64,000 nt of DNA from assembly GCA_010094025.1 (NCBI GenBank), contig ML991868.1, forward strand, positions 1 to 64,000, in the 5' to 3' direction. Position numbers and translations under genes: made by a program. The DNA comes from Viridothelium virens. Lineage: Eukaryota; Ascomycota; Dothideomycetes; Trypetheliales; Trypetheliaceae. Below, piece after piece: positions 21,372 through 34,833 of the stretch; within the stretch, counting starts at the first letter, position 1, and each line of letters opens with the position of its first letter. The notes beneath the pieces are model-generated. The model was given only the letters and a program-made list of their open reading frames with translations, had not been told where the DNA came from and did no database searches.

Positions 21372-23438
21372 TCATCGGGTCTCGCTGTACGTCTCTTTCA
21401 TTTCCTCAAAATGCCCCCTGACTTCATCCGCAAGCTTCCCTGGTGTATCACCAATGATAGTCAATACCAGACTATAGTTGTTCGCCAAGAATCTCTCCCT
21501 CTTCCTCGAATCAGCCACACCCTTGCTCATCTTAGCGAGAAAAGCTTCGAAGTCTGTTCGCAATCTGCCCAGGCTATGGCTCACAGGCTCGTCGTCGCCT
21601 GCTTCACTGCTGAGAGCCAAGATTGCTTGAGCGAAATTGGCAAATCTCTGGGTTAAGGGGTGTGGCGCGGTAGAAGCACCACCTTGCGCGTTCGAAGTGA
21701 GTGCAAGTGCAGAAGTGCTCCGGCCAGATATGGAAGAAATAGCCCGTCGGATCGATTCGCAATGCATGTCCATGTTCTTTTGGAAGCGTGGCCAAAGCAG
21801 CATGTTCGTCCCATTGATGTAGCCCTCGACTGCTGGTACTTTCCGTCGCTGCAACTCAAATGCGAAAGCTTGATTGAGCCGAACACAGATTAAGACGCCC
21901 AGGGCGTCGGTGTTGGGGTCTGAGATTAATTGTCTGGTCAGACTCTGGCCCAGTTCGAACGTTGGCGAGAAAATGGTATTGAATTTGCGAGTGATGCCAT
22001 GGAAACCTTGCTTCGCAAAGAATTCGGTCAAAAAAGAGAACTCCGCAGAAGCGTTGTCAATCAAAGCGAGGTTAAAAGACCGAAAAGGAACTTCAAGGAA
22101 GTGAGTAGACTGATCTTCTTCGGCGATGTGAGAAGGTAATGCGGCATGCGAATGAGTTTTTACCAAATCCATCCGTCGGCCAAGAGAGAAGGCATCATGA
22201 GGGGCGGAACCAATACGAGCATTGGCAGTAACATTAGACTTTTTTCCGGATTCGTCACTTCCGATGACTTCTTGTGCAGAGATGACGTGAATCTTGAGTT
22301 TGTCAAGGGATGCTTTGTAGCGGGTAAAGTTGTTGAGGTAGTACCATCTCATCGTGTTGATGTAGGCCTGGCTGATATCCTCTGCGAGCTGAGGCTGGTG
22401 TCGAAGGAGAAATGGATACACATCCTTATGTTTGAGAAGAACTTGCTGTTGTATGATCTGAGCGTTCATATTGGGGGATCGAAGAGCCTTGATTTGAGCA
22501 ACTAGATAGTCTCGTATCCGTTCAACAGCCTTATTGACAAGATTTTCCAGTAATGGTCGAAGATCATCTGCGGCCAGAATCCTTTTGTCGTCTTTAGATT
22601 TTCCATCGACTGCCTTAGACCGCCTCTCAACTTCATCCAAAGCCTTGACCCAAGCTTCATCGATCGGTCCTTCGGTTATTTTTTTGACGACCACCGGAGA
22701 CAAGACAACGTCTTCTACCGCCGGGCCCAAAACCTTCTCGACACGTTTTCGATTCTCCATCTTCGTGTTTAGAGTCGTGGAGCGAGATTGTAACGTCTCA
22801 ATCTCAGCAGATACGGTACCCAAGTCCTTCTGAAAGCTCATTAGGTAGGTCTCTACCGATTTGAGGACATCATCGCAAGCCAAAATAGAGCGGTGAAGCT
22901 CTTCGAAATTATCTCTTTCTTTCTCAAAACCCGCAATGGTGTGCGCACTGTCCACATACGCCTCCGTCGATGTTCGTGGTCTTGATGGCCTAGCAGGTCT
23001 GCCTTGCGCAGCAAATTCTTGAAGACTCAGTCCGCCAAAATCTATGTCCTGCACCTGTTCCAGAGGCGTTGATTTCTCTGTCCTTCCCCTTTTCTCCTCA
23101 TTCTCATTTTCATCCTCATCCCTCCTCAAAGATGTACCCAGAATACCCTCTAAAACTTCCAGTGGATTTGAAACGTTGATCGATGGAGATATACTGAGTT
23201 CATGCTTGAGAGAAGAGCCGTTCGGCGCTCTTCTAGAGCCGTGTAGGTTCTCCGTCGAGGCATTTGATATCAATGACAGGGAGGAGGCTCGAGATGGCAG
23301 TCCAGGCCGCTGAGGAAGAGGGTTGGGCGTCAAGTGGCTTGATCTTCGCGGTGACACGGTGGCAGGAGAGAATGGACGATCACGTGGCGGAGGAGACGCA
23401 GAAGAGGGCGTCTGGGCTGGTGAGCGATTCAACCACAT
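21372..23438 (-). CDS. VPS52: Vps52, subunit of the GARP tethering complex
   Basis: A single 688-codon exon. GARP (Vps51-52-53-54) tethers endosome-derived vesicles at the trans-Golgi. The first about 90 residues are a serine/proline-rich disordered leader beginning MWLNRSP, as in other filamentous ascomycetes. The Vps52 core starts near residue 165 with a coiled-coil segment (VSAEIETLQSRSTTLNTKM). GPIDEAWVKALDEVERRSKA and NTMRWYYLNNFTRYKASLDK are highly characteristic. The gene is convergent with the rhamnose-mutarotase-like gene (178 bp between stops) and divergent from eIF5A. Length is in the normal range and no intron is needed. Confidence 0.9.
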   Translation of the reverse strand: MWLNRSPAQTPSSASPPPRDRPFSPATVSPRRSSHLTPNPLPQRPGLPSRASSLSLISNASTENLHGSRRAPNGSSLKHELSISPSINVSNPLEVLEGILGTSLRRDEDENENEEKRGRTEKSTPLEQVQDIDFGGLSLQEFAAQGRPARPSRPRTSTEAYVDSAHTIAGFEKERDNFEELHRSILACDDVLKSVETYLMSFQKDLGTVSAEIETLQSRSTTLNTKMENRKRVEKVLGPAVEDVVLSPVVVKKITEGPIDEAWVKALDEVERRSKAVDGKSKDDKRILAADDLRPLLENLVNKAVERIRDYLVAQIKALRSPNMNAQIIQQQVLLKHKDVYPFLLRHQPQLAEDISQAYINTMRWYYLNNFTRYKASLDKLKIHVISAQEVIGSDESGKKSNVTANARIGSAPHDAFSLGRRMDLVKTHSHAALPSHIAEEDQSTHFLEVPFRSFNLALIDNASAEFSFLTEFFAKQGFHGITRKFNTIFSPTFELGQSLTRQLISDPNTDALGVLICVRLNQAFAFELQRRKVPAVEGYINGTNMLLWPRFQKNMDMHCESIRRAISSISGRSTSALALTSNAQGGASTAPHPLTQRFANFAQAILALSSEAGDDEPVSHSLGRLRTDFEAFLAKMSKGVADSRKRERFLANNYSLVLTIIGDTPGKLADEVRGHFEEMKETYSETR

Positions 23439-23955
23439 TTTTCATGTGGCAGAGCTGTGGATTATCTGCAATTGAGTACATGTAGGTTATACATTTTTGA
23501 GCTTGCGGCGCAAGAAGCACCTGCAGCCTTAAGAATAAATGCTGGCCTTGGAAAGGAGCAAAGAACAAAGTATTTGATGATCGGTTAACTAGACAACGCC
23601 TAAGCTTGGTCGCAGCGAATCTCACAAAAAGTCTCACAGATCAGAGGAGACGAAGGCGAAGGGGGTTGCGGCTTGTGCACTGTAGATGGCGGCCGGACAC
23701 TTCAGGTTGAATGTGAGATTACTGCTTCAGGTATAGTGGCGTTGATTGGTGGTACCCCACGCCGGACGAACCGAATGCGAAGTGCGCACTTTCCCATCCA
23801 AGTCAGGACTCGTTCTAAGATTCTTCTTCTTTTCCAGGTTCTGCCTCCCACTCCTCACCTTTCACAACCAACCTTTTCCCACGTACCCGCCTTCGCCTTC
23901 GACTTTTCGCAGATTTGCGCCTCTGCCTGACTTTCTTTGTAAACTTTTCATCAAC
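23439..23955. promoter_or_regulatory. Divergent promoter of VPS52 and eIF5A
   Basis: A 517-bp spacer. The eIF5A-proximal half is strongly pyrimidine-rich (CTTCTTCTTTTCC, CCTCACCTTTCACAACC, about 23815-23880), as is common before highly expressed fungal translation genes. No other motif is claimed. Confidence 0.4.
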
Positions 23956-24676
23956 ATGGCCGAGAACAACGACGCCCAGGTAAGACTTTCCCCTCGCGAT
24001 TGCCCCGCCATTGCTTCCGACTCGCACATTATCTTCACACCCTGCATCATTGCGCCAAAGGAGAGAACTCGCCCTGACTCGGTCGCCTTGAACAGCATGA
24101 AGTCACCTTCGAGAGCGCTGATGCCGGTGCCTCCACCACTTTTCCTATGCAATGCTCGGCCTTGAGGAAGAACGGTTTCGTCGTTATCAAGGGCCGTCCC
24201 TGCAAGATTGTTGAAATGTCTACCTCCAAGACTGGCAAACACGGTCACGCGAAGGTCCATCTTGTTGCCATCGACATTTTCACCAGCAAGAAGCTCGAAG
24301 ATCTTTGCCCCTCCACCCATAACATGGACGTCCCCAACGTCAGCCGCAAGGAATTCCAGCTTGTAAGTTAACGACTTCTACATATACCAGTCAAATTACA
24401 CGACTTACACGTTCTCAGCTTGATGTCACCGATGATGGTTTCCTTTCTCTCATGTCTGACGACGGCTCTACCAAAGACGATGTCAAACTTCCCGACGGGG
24501 AAGTTGGTGAGAAGATTGATAAGCTCTTTAACCAGGATTCCAAGGATACCAGTACGTTTCTAGCAAGATGCACATTATGCACTATGCTTACCAGTGATTT
24601 CACAGACGTCATCGTCTTGACTGCTATGGGTGAAGAGGCTGCTATTGACGCTAAGGAAGCCCCCAGGGGTGCTTAA
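23956..24676 (+). CDS. Translation factor eIF5A
   Basis: Four exons, 23956-23979, 24096-24362, 24419-24551 and 24606-24676, give 164 residues. The protein helps ribosomes through proline-rich and other stalling sequences and at termination. The hypusine site is K56 in [12 protein letters not shown], perfectly conserved. [23 protein letters not shown] precedes it and the OB-fold domain with [15 protein letters not shown] follows. The first exon encodes only MAENNDAQ and is followed by a 116-bp intron, a usual arrangement for this gene in ascomycetes. The end is DAKEAPRGA. Confidence 0.96.
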
Positions 24677-25176
24677 ACACTCGGTGCCAGGAGATACCTG
24701 GAAGGAGGGGCACATAAGAGAAGCAGTGACTCGGCGGGGTTTGTTGAGCGAATGGTTACGGCTATACACAGGGCATGCCAATCTAACGAATCCAATTCTC
24801 GCTCTATGCATGCGCGTCGTCATGGCTTTTGGCATGACCGCGCCTTTCTCAATGGTGATGCTGGGTACTGGTTGGGTTTGTGCAATCTAGGGATCGTCTT
24901 CTGTGAGCACCATGTTCGTAGCGAACATCACGATGTTTAAAAGCATGAGCGAACGATGTAAATGCTCCAGGACTGCGCATCTCAATGAATCCATAGTTGA
25001 TAGATAATACTTCTTTGCCTCAGTAAACGTGTGATCGTCAATTTTCAGTGTTGACAACCAACCTCTACCTTCCACACTTTTGCGTTTCACCCGCACTATT
25101 GGACTTTCCAACATCGGACGCAGGATTTACAATAGAACTCGCAGCGCAAGATTCCGACTAGTCTATTTCCAGCACC
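24677..25176. other. Intergenic, eIF5A to RRN7
   Basis: 500 bp holding the eIF5A 3' region and the RRN7 promoter. No gene or repeat recognised. Confidence 0.4.
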
Positions 25177-27115
25177 ATGTCCCAGATTGAGACCTTCAAA
25201 GGTCAAGTTTGTGGTATTGATAACTGCACTGCGACAAGATATGTTACGGAGGAAGCGGGCGTAAGCTGTATTAGAGGACACTATCACCCTGTAAGGTTTT
25301 CATAATTTGATACATAACATTTCCACTCTTCGCTTCCTTACGCGATTTCAGGAACTTCAAAGGCGAGAACTAGAAGATGAAGAATATATACAAGCCACAA
25401 GCCAGACTCGAGCAAGACGGCAAAAAGAAGCGCGTGAAAGGATCCTCCCGAGTAAGACTTGTTCCTTATCATCCACGGTCGTTCTGCAAAATGAACAATT
25501 CCCCGCTAAATCCTCATGATCAGAATATACCGGCCGTAGGCAGTTCGAGCATTACCTGCTGTGCTATCAATTCGTCCTCTGGACGCAAGCATCTTGGCTT
25601 GTTAACGTCAAAGGATTGCCGAAAGAACTTGAGGTAATTTAATCAAGGGTCTCCTATTCAGATACAGACAATTTAAGATGATTTGGTCAGATCGTAATTC
25701 GCGACTTGTGGAGCCTCCGGCTTCAGAAACTTACCAGTCGAGTAGACCTTGACGATGAAGATGAAGGAACTGGCAGTCAATCTCAAGTCTATACTTCTAC
25801 GGCAACGTCTGAGGCCGAAAGCAGGGAGAAATGGTACAGCAGCAAAATTCTTACGCGACTGTCAGACACACCATCCTTGATTGATACTTTAGGTACCTGC
25901 TACTTAGGTGTTCTGCTCTTACGCCTACCTATCAGCCCAAGCGATATTCAAGTGTGGGCCGCATCGGGGGGTCTGCCATACAATTGTGTCATAACCGCGA
26001 TTCCAGAAGCTATGCGCCTTCCGCTGTCTATTAATTATCGACTACCCTTGGAACTGCACAACACCCTTCAACCGGGGGATCTCCAAACTATAGCCCTCAA
26101 CATGGGTTGTGTTTATCAGCGAGAGATCAGAATGGAGTTTCCGCCGGTCAATATGCCCCTGTTGCTGTATCGGTACATTAAAGAGCTCTCCCTTCCTCTT
26201 GACGTCTACCCTTGCGTACGCAGTCTCGCTCCAACTGTTCCTTGCACCTTCAATTATTCTTTACCCGACCAACGGCTACATCAGGTCCCTGATGCGCAAA
26301 TCATTTCACTCATTATCATTGCTGCAAAGCTTCTCTATCCGGTCTCCAACCCCCGTTTCCATCCTACGACAGCGAACGAACCCGCCTCGCTGTCCCTGAA
26401 TTGGCAAACATGGCTTTCCGCTAAACGTGTTCATGATGCAAAGTTCGTCCATTCCGGGCGGCTAGACTTTGCCGATGCCTTTGCAGCGAACGACGCCGAT
26501 GTCTTCACTTGGGAAGACGAGCAAATGGACGATTATCTCACATGGTACGAGCGGACGTGGACTCGAAGGGAACCGCCGGCCGACAATGATTTCAGGAAGG
26601 CATTGTTCGGGCTCTTCCCAACCGGAACGGATAAGGGAACGCCGCCCGTTCCGGAGAGCCTGAACGAGGATTTGACGCCGAACAGTGACGCGTTGGAAGC
26701 GAGTCGGCGAGAGAGACTTCGGACCGTGCAGAAAAGTCTTAGACCAAGGAAGGTAATTGCGGAAGAATACGTCGACGAGAGGGAACAGAAGGGCAAGCCG
26801 ACACCGCGTCCTGGAGTCAAGTATGAGCGATATAAGACCGTCGAGGATCTGGACGGACCGAGGGGTGGAGATGACGTTATGAGAGCGTTGTACGAGCAGG
26901 GAGCCGAGATGGTGGGATTGCCTTTAAAGGAAGTGGTCGATGCAGTATATAAAATGGACCAAAGATTCCATCTGTGGAATCAGGCTGAGGTGAGGAAGGA
27001 AAAGTTGATGGTACGAAGAGAGAAGGAGCGTATGCGAAAAGAATCAGGAATAGACAATCAAGCGCAAGATCAGAGCCATTCGGATGAAGAAATGGGGGAC
27101 ACTTTATTTGTATGA
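25177..27115 (+). CDS. RRN7: RNA polymerase I initiation factor Rrn7 (TAF1B/TFIIB-like)
   Basis: Core-factor subunit needed to recruit RNA polymerase I to the rDNA promoter. Four exons, 25177-25290, 25352-25451, 25524-25633 and 25691-27115, give about 582 residues. An N-terminal zinc ribbon is seen as C12-x4-C17 and C31-x3-H35 (VCGIDNC, SCIRGHYH). Next comes the conserved linker YTGRRQFEHYLLCYQFVLW, then KGLPKELEIVIRDLWSLRLQ, assembled across the third intron. The cyclin-fold region carries DTLGTCYLGVLLLRLPIS. The C-terminus is charged and acidic. All three joins keep the frame and reproduce family order, so the model is well supported. Confidence 0.9.
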
Positions 27116-27629
27116 TGTCAGAGCTGAGAAGATCTGCCTATACCTTAACCTTTCAATATAGAAGGTGAAGTCGTACTACGAGTCAAGTATATTAATAACC
27201 AGACGGAAGCACGGAAGCGTTGCACAACGGACATGCGTCTCAATATCGAAATCAAATTCCCCATCAATTTTGCTGTTTGAGCACCATTGGTTAATGTACT
27301 TTGAAAACTACAGAACATTTGTCCTCGACCCAGACACATATTCAGAGCGTGAGTGTGTACTGTAGCAAGCTGTTGTGCGTCTGAACAGGCGTGGAGTTAT
27401 TTCGGAGGGTCAAGATGATATCTCTGGAAGCATGTAATGATAGGAATGAGGTGGTGGCACTTATGGCTGCGGGAAAGCAGGAGACGACCGGAAAAAGGCC
27501 TCGCCTAGGATTTGTCCTGATCGCTTAAATTGACACTAGCGCCCCACCAGCGGTCATGATATCGACTCTCAAAAAAGACTGTTGTTAAGTTCATCAATCA
27601 TATCAGTGTCGCCGTCGAAGATCATCAAC
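27116..27629. other. Intergenic, RRN7 to ubiquitin-L40
   Basis: About 500 bp without recognised genes. The right half must include the promoter and the 5' untranslated region of the ubiquitin-L40 gene. Confidence 0.4.
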
Positions 27630-28520
<891 letters not shown>

Positions 28521-29927
28521 ATCATTGGTCACGATTTGTGGGTATGGTTCGGTGGTAGAATGCAAAGAAGGGATGGTCCAGACATGCTTGACAGGTTGTT
28601 TCCAGTATTAAATTCATGAGCTTTTACCCAGTCCTCCTCGTTCCTAGCTTGTTACAATTGCGAAAATGTCATAAGAAGTAGAAGCTACCGTGCATCGCTT
28701 CTCTGCCTATATGAAACAAAGCAATCGGTAAGTCAAGATACATATCTTAATCATGAAAAGCAAAACCTGGTTGTTGGATGCTTCTCTGATTGGTTGACAA
28801 TATGGAGTCTCTTGGATATTGCCTTCCAATGTCAATATCCTTCTTGGAGTCTTGTATCGTTGAACTCGTACACACTAAGGACGATTTACTATAATACCCG
28901 ACGAAGAGATCATGGACGATAAGATGTGCGCCTGCTAGTCAGGCCAATGCCATAAAATTAATTATGCATCTTTAGTAGCCGGCTATCCACAAATTTAACT
29001 ACGGAACAATGATACACCAACATTCGGTGGGACATCTCACCAAATACGATCTATCCATGCCGAAACGCGCTCCCAAGTATTAAATTTTCTTCACGCATGA
29101 AATATGACATAGACAAGCATGACAAGCCCCACCAGCGACAGCCTAAGTGAGCATTAAGGTGGCTTTTGTACGGTCAAACATCACGCGACAGAAGGTAGTC
29201 CACACAGTTACAAAGAAAGTGGATTCAGCCGTGCCAGATTCGGGCAACGCGGATGTCTGAGCGTGACCGGCTCGTCACAGCGCGTGGTAAGCGTCCATTG
29301 AGCGCGCTCGGCCGGCAGAATCTAAAAGTCGAAGGCTGGGCAAGGGTGGTGCCCGCGCCGCGGTTGTTGGCTCGATGGCGAAGATATGCAAGACATAAAA
29401 GATACCGGACTAAGGTCACACCTGTATTGGAGGACAGGAGAGCATAACGTGGGCACGTCTTCTTACATGGAAAGATCGCTCAATTGTAAATCGTGGAAAA
29501 TCAAGCAATCCATTCCCCTCGACATTGAGAAAATATAAACTCCGAGCAATCCATGCACATTGCATTGCGTGAGGATCGGGAGGTATGTTTCATTGCCATG
29601 CGGGGGAGCGTGGTGGGACCTTTTTGTGCAGTTCGCCTAGTAGCGTGTTAGGCGCGTCTTCGCGGTCAGCGCACGTCTACGGGCATTCCACCTTAATGTC
29701 TGTTCCTCCCAGCATCCACGACATGTCTGGCATTCTTGCTTCACGCAAACAGTCTTCATGTAGTCCTGTACTACTAGTCTAACACCTTGTCTTCTTTTTT
29801 CTACGAGGCTTATCGACTGGTTTTCACCGAAGTTGCACGCGGCCGCTTTGGCGGTCTGTTCCTGATATCCACTAGAAGGCCGAGAAAGACAGAATCTGTC
29901 TGCGCGTTTCAGGTCGTGTTCTCGACC
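28521..29927. other. Long gene-free stretch
   Basis: 1.4 kb with no supported gene, tRNA or repeat. A GC-rich block around 29220-29440 stays open on both strands for 64 codons but shows no family. The last 140 bases remain open in frame with the following gene but lack an ATG. A CGCGT core lies at 29653-29657. Confidence 0.4.
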
Positions 29928-31554
29928 ATGGCTTCTCCTCAGAACGAGAAGAAATCAATACAGCAAGCGAGTCCTTCTGCTCAGTCGTCTGCATCACGTC
30001 CTTCACTACTGCCAGCCTTCGAGCCTCTGCCATCATCTCCTGTGCTTCCAACCTCGAAGTCTGTCAAACGCAAGTTTGACGACAGGAATGCTGATATCAA
30101 GCACTATCCCACTCCAATTCCGACATCTTCCACTGGAATACTACCTTCCTCACCACCCGCACTGCGTCCTGGCCTCAACCGTAATGTGTCAACAATCTCG
30201 ACCCTCGAAGAGCGAGCACCTCTCGGGACGGTGCCGACAGTTGATGTCCCACTTTCTGGCGAGCCTGTCAATATTGGCCGCTCTGCCAACTCTTCAGATT
30301 ACCAGCTCTCCGCCAATCGTCTCATCTCTCGCGTACACATACGAGCTATGTACCTCGCCCCTTCATCCGAGCACGCATATGGTGAAATTCTTATAAAATG
30401 TCTTGGGTGGAATGGTGCCAAAATACATTGCAGAAACGAGATATATCAGTTGGGAAAGGGCGACACTTTCCTGTCGGATAGACCTGAGGCACAAATCATT
30501 GCTGACGTCCTAGAGACGCGTGTTGTCATCGCGTGGCCACGAAGAGACGGCGAGGACAGATCAACAGGCTGGGAAGAAGAGGATGAGGACCTGACGCGAA
30601 ACACTGCTGAAGCTATCGCTCAGCAAGATTTCGCATCAAGTCCACCTCTTATGCCTGGTCGACTGCAGTCCCCAGTATCTCCATCTCCCTTATGGCCAGC
30701 AAACTTGACCGCCTCTGCAACCTTCCTGGCCTCAGACCCACCAGATGTAAGTGCTGACGGAATCATTCAAGTATACGAGGACCATGAATCTGCGGATGAT
30801 CAGCAACATTCTCCTTCACAGCGATGCGGAACCCCTCGACAAAACTCACGGACTCTTTCAGAACGCTCACCTCTCAAGCTTTCCAAATCAAATCCATCTC
30901 GTGATTTCGAAGAGCATTCCGACAGTAACGAAGAAAACGATCCGATCATCCACTCTTTCTACACATCTGGGGAGAATTTGCTCTCTCGATTCGAGTCTAT
31001 TAGATCAGACGCAGCAAGAACACCTGATCGCAGTCGTCCCCGTCTCATGCCTTGTAACTCTCCGAATTCTCCGCAGCAAGCAGCATCTTCTGGTCAACCA
31101 CGTAAAGTCCAGGTCAGCCCAATTAAGAACCATGTCATTAACCAGCTGGCGTACTCGCGTGTCCATTCAATGCCCCTTTCCACAATATTTAACAATCTGC
31201 CATCCGATCTCAAGAATGCAGCATCGCCCAGGAAATCCCCCAGTGGTATGAAACTGACAGGTTCGGAGCTCAAGGCAATACTGGACACGACGCCTTGTGT
31301 AGGTGAAATCAGTCGGGAGGGCAAGGATGCAGCCGGAAAGCCGCTGGAGAACGAGTTCTATTATGTTCCGGAGATGGATGCTGATGATATGCGCCGCAAT
31401 ACGGTGGTCGAAGGTCTAGGGAAGCCAGGTTTGAGAGCTGTGAGAAAACAACACAAGGTAATTCATCCCCATCGCTCTTTTGCTCATGGCGTAACACTCG
31501 TGCTAATCGAGATCGCTTTCATAGCAATACTATTGGAAGCGTCCGCGGTTCTGA
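29928..31554 (+). CDS. FHA-domain protein, Tos4/Plm2-like
   Basis: Two exons, 29928-31457 and 31525-31554, give 519 residues. The ATG at 29928 has the context GACCATGG. A forkhead-associated phosphopeptide-binding domain spans about residues 95-210: VNIGRSANSSDYQL, NRLISRVHIRAMY and GWNGAKIHCRNEIYQLGKGD carry the expected GRS, SRxH and N positions. A long disordered S/P-rich middle follows, with SP/TP sites suited to CDK control, then a conserved C-terminal block TGSELKAILDTTPCVGEI..NEFYYVPEMD. The last exon adds only QYYWKRPRF. Yeast Tos4 and Plm2 are G1/S-regulated chromatin-linked proteins acting in checkpoint and replication-stress transcription. The same role here is inference. Confidence 0.85.
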
Positions 31555-32146
31555 CAATACCATTTCGAAATGGTGACGGTGAAGTAGCTTTTCCTTATGT
31601 TAGATGCGCTGCACGGCCATCCGCTCCTGCGTTCGGTTTCCACTGTATGCATACGTAGCTGCACTGCACCTTCTCGTAAATATCGTTCATGTCATTTCGT
31701 CTCTTTTGCATTCGTGGCGTATGGTGGACAGGGAAGGCCAACGATGGCTTTCTCGTGATTGCAAAATTAGCGGGATATTGGAGATTATGCTCTCATGCTC
31801 TTGTCTGTCTGAATTGACTTGAAGAAGACGCTACGTGTTTATCACAGATGCGAGCTGATGTGTGCGTATGGGTTCGATGTGTCACTAGATGAGTTGTAGT
31901 GAAGAATGAAAATTTTGGGTGTGCCATTGTCAGAAGTTCACAAGCACAGAGGTACCTACGTCACACATTCTGCCCCAGGGACTATGACATCACTTGCTTG
32001 AGACGCGCATCAACGCGTCAGCACGTGCTTTAGCGAAGGCGGTGTGTGCGCCAAGATTTCGTAGATAAGCGAGCCGCGTTAATTTTGACGTTCAGCCTTG
32101 GGGAAAAGTTTCTTTGCCTTGCTTGAATAGCCATTTTATTCACATT
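31555..32146. promoter_or_regulatory. Intergenic with ACGCGT-N3-CACGTG upstream of the L1-domain gene
   Basis: At 32013-32027 an MCB-type ACGCGT is followed after three bases (CAG) by the E-box CACGTG, 120 bp upstream of the ATG at 32147. The same composite occurs at 50630-50644. Nothing else recognised in this spacer. Confidence 0.5.
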
Positions 32147-33498
32147 ATGGCCCTTCAAAAACAGGCGACGGTAGTGAAACCGACCTCTAGTACTTCGTAC
32201 CAGCTTGATCCCGATCAGGTAATGCCTGTCCAAACAATGATGCATTCGGCGCTAATGGTCCCCAGACCCTCAAAGCAGCAACAGCGCTACTCTCACATAT
32301 TAGAAAAGACCAGGAACGGAGATCTGACGAAGCGTCGAGAAAAGATCTGCTTGATGCAGCCGTAGGATCTTCAGATGAAGATGAGGGTTTAAACGAAGAC
32401 GGCGAACCAATATGGCTTGTTCTCACCACGAAAAAGTTTATTGTGGACAAGACAAGGCTAAAACCCGGCAAGATGTACGTAAAGAGTAAATGAATTAGTC
32501 ATGATATACTGAACCAGCTAACAAGTTCTTTGCGCAACAGTCCATTGCCTCATTCCCTACACAACTCGCAGACCTCCACTGTCTGTCTTTTCACCTGCGA
32601 CCCCGCTACTCCTTACAGGGAAATTTTACAGCACCCATCTTTCCCATCTTCGCTATCCCAACGCATCGCTCAAATAATACCAATCGCAAAGCTCAAAAGC
32701 AACTACAAGTCCTTCGAAGCTCGACGTCAACTCGTCGCCCAACACGATCTCTTCCTCGCTGATGACAGAATCATCACGTATCTCCCCTCCCTCCTCGGCA
32801 AGACCTTCTACAAATCCGGTCCGAAGAGACCGATTCCCGTCAGTCTTGCGCCCAACGCGGAACGCGTAGATGGCAAGAGGGTGAAGAAGGACAAGAAACA
32901 TGCGCTGACGCCGAGGATCGCGCCGAAGGATAGAGGGCCGGCGCAGGTCGCGACACCTGCGGATGCGGCACGGGAGATCGAAAAGGCGCTGACCGCCACG
33001 ACGGTGCAGCTAAGTCCGAGCACGAGCACGAGTGTCAGGATAGCGAGGAGTGGAAACGGGTGGACTCCGGAGATGGTGAAGAGGAATGTGGAGGTGGCGG
33101 TGGAGCAGTTGGTGGAGAAGTGGGTTCCTGGGAAATGGAGGGGCGTTCGGGCGCTCTATGTGAAGGGAGAAAGGACGGCGAGCCTGCCAATTTGGATGGC
33201 GGACCAGCTTTGGGAAGGTGAGGAGGATGTGTTGGAGGAATCGAAGGATGCTGAGAAGAAGAGTCGAGATGGTGGGCAAGGAGGAGAGGCTGAGGTTGGA
33301 GGTGAATTCAAAGCACTAACGGATGAGCAGGGTAGAGAGCAGAACAAGAAACGGAAAACTGGTGGGGACGAGCATAAGGAAGGGAAAAGAAGAAAGAAGA
33401 AAAAGACCGACTGGGCGGGCGACGGCCTTGAGGCAGTGACCAGAAAGCGGAAGCTTGAACAGGAGAAGAAGGCGGTGATGGCGGGAATTGAAGCTTGA
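32147..33498 (+). CDS. Ribosomal L1-domain nucleolar protein (Utp30/Cic1-like)
   Basis: Three exons, 32147-32218, 32266-32474 and 32541-33498, give 412 residues. The L1 fold covers about residues 25-270: EPIWLVLTTKKFIVDKTRLKPGKIPLPHSL is formed across the second intron, followed by KSNYKSFEARRQL and the hallmark DDRIITYLPSLLGKTFY. The C-terminal 130 residues are lysine/glutamate-rich with KKRKTGG and KRRKKKKTDW, a nucleolar-type tail. Yeast relatives Utp30 and Cic1/Nsa3 act in pre-ribosome assembly; which of the two this corresponds to is not decidable here. The first intron is only 47 bp. Confidence 0.85.
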
Positions 33499-34833
33499 TG
33501 GCTTTCTAGCAGCGAAGACCGAAGCTTTTCGTCACCGAATTCTAACAATTGGCGCTAATACGGAAGGCCACGCCATTTGGTGCTAGAGGAAGTCACATTG
33601 CAAGCTCTGACAGCCGTTTGGCTCGCTTGCTCTACCCTTGGATCAGTAGGTAGCAGGCACTCAGTAGTGAGCTCCTGTACTCAAAGATATCGATCACTTT
33701 GATCGGATAAAAAAATATTTCTTATTTATCGTTTTGTGTCGAAGCGACGTCCAAGACGAATAGCGCCGATGTCTTCGGGAATATTAAGTAGAGCTACTTA
33801 TTGGCTGAAACCCATGATTTTGTTAAGATGGTGCGCGAATATTGACCAATCTCAACACATCTCGACTTTGTCAGTACATTGATGATGTCTAGCTCAATAA
33901 GGTACGCAGGCCACCGCATCGCAGCAAGCGCCATCCCAGCTATTTGCGTATTCGAGGTGCACCTTCAGACAAGCAATCAACGAGGGGAGGACGATGGTAC
34001 TTCAAGTCAACATTGGCCAGGTTTTGAGGCACGCACGAAGTCAGCATCATCCTCTATGTTACCTTTCGCGGATATGCTTATGCCTTACACTGCGCTACAC
34101 TAGTTGAAGAAGCCTACAGTGGGCCGCGGTGGACTTGTCACTCCTAACGAAACTGACATAGAAATGTTAGCTTTTAACTTCTCCGTCTCACATACCAGAT
34201 GAGTCAGGTCCCAACCTCTGGCCATGTGGCTTTCCAAGCCACTGGGTCGCGCCCGGCCAGGATCGTTCATGCAGACCGCTGTTTTGGGACGGCAAGCCAA
34301 TCCGTACAGCATTTCAATGTTCAAAAGGCTGTGAAGCAAGTCTGAGGCTCTGTATTATGCTGCTAAGGCTGTGATAATGATCTACATAAAGGTTCTCTGC
34401 TGGTCCGAACCCACCTATGAGGATTGGGCAAGTTTCCTGCCTAGCGTGCTGGTGCCGTACCTGGACGGAATGGTCCGCACGGGACCGGGAAATTATTAAG
34501 GCTGCGAGATACTGACAGATAGCTTGTGGTCGTCGCCGTTGGATTCTGTCGCAGATCTACTTCGACGCATCCAGAATAGGCCTAAAGCATCCACAGTATT
34601 TGCAGACCTAATCGCCGGACTAGGCCTAGCGCAGCCACGACGATTACGACCCCAATAGCATAGAACCAATCAACCAACGGATCATTCGGTGATTCCATGT
34701 GTCTCGCATCTCATGCATCAGTGACGGACACTGCGGACTATAATTCAAAAGACAGGACTTGCCCAGGTGAAATGAGATTCTAATCTCGTTGTCAATGCGG
34801 CTTCATTCCAGCTAAACTCTATTCAAAGTGACA
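33499..34833. other. Gene-free stretch
   Basis: 1.3 kb with scattered short frames (for example 33879-34103) lacking domains or splice support. No tRNA or repeat recognised. Confidence 0.4.

Noticed and set aside
29220-29447. GC-rich block open on both strands
   Set aside because: Symmetric openness is typical of GC-rich non-coding DNA; no domain.
29787-29927. In-frame 5' extension of the FHA protein
   Set aside because: Begins at TTG, lacks an ATG, and the ATG at 29928 has a good context.
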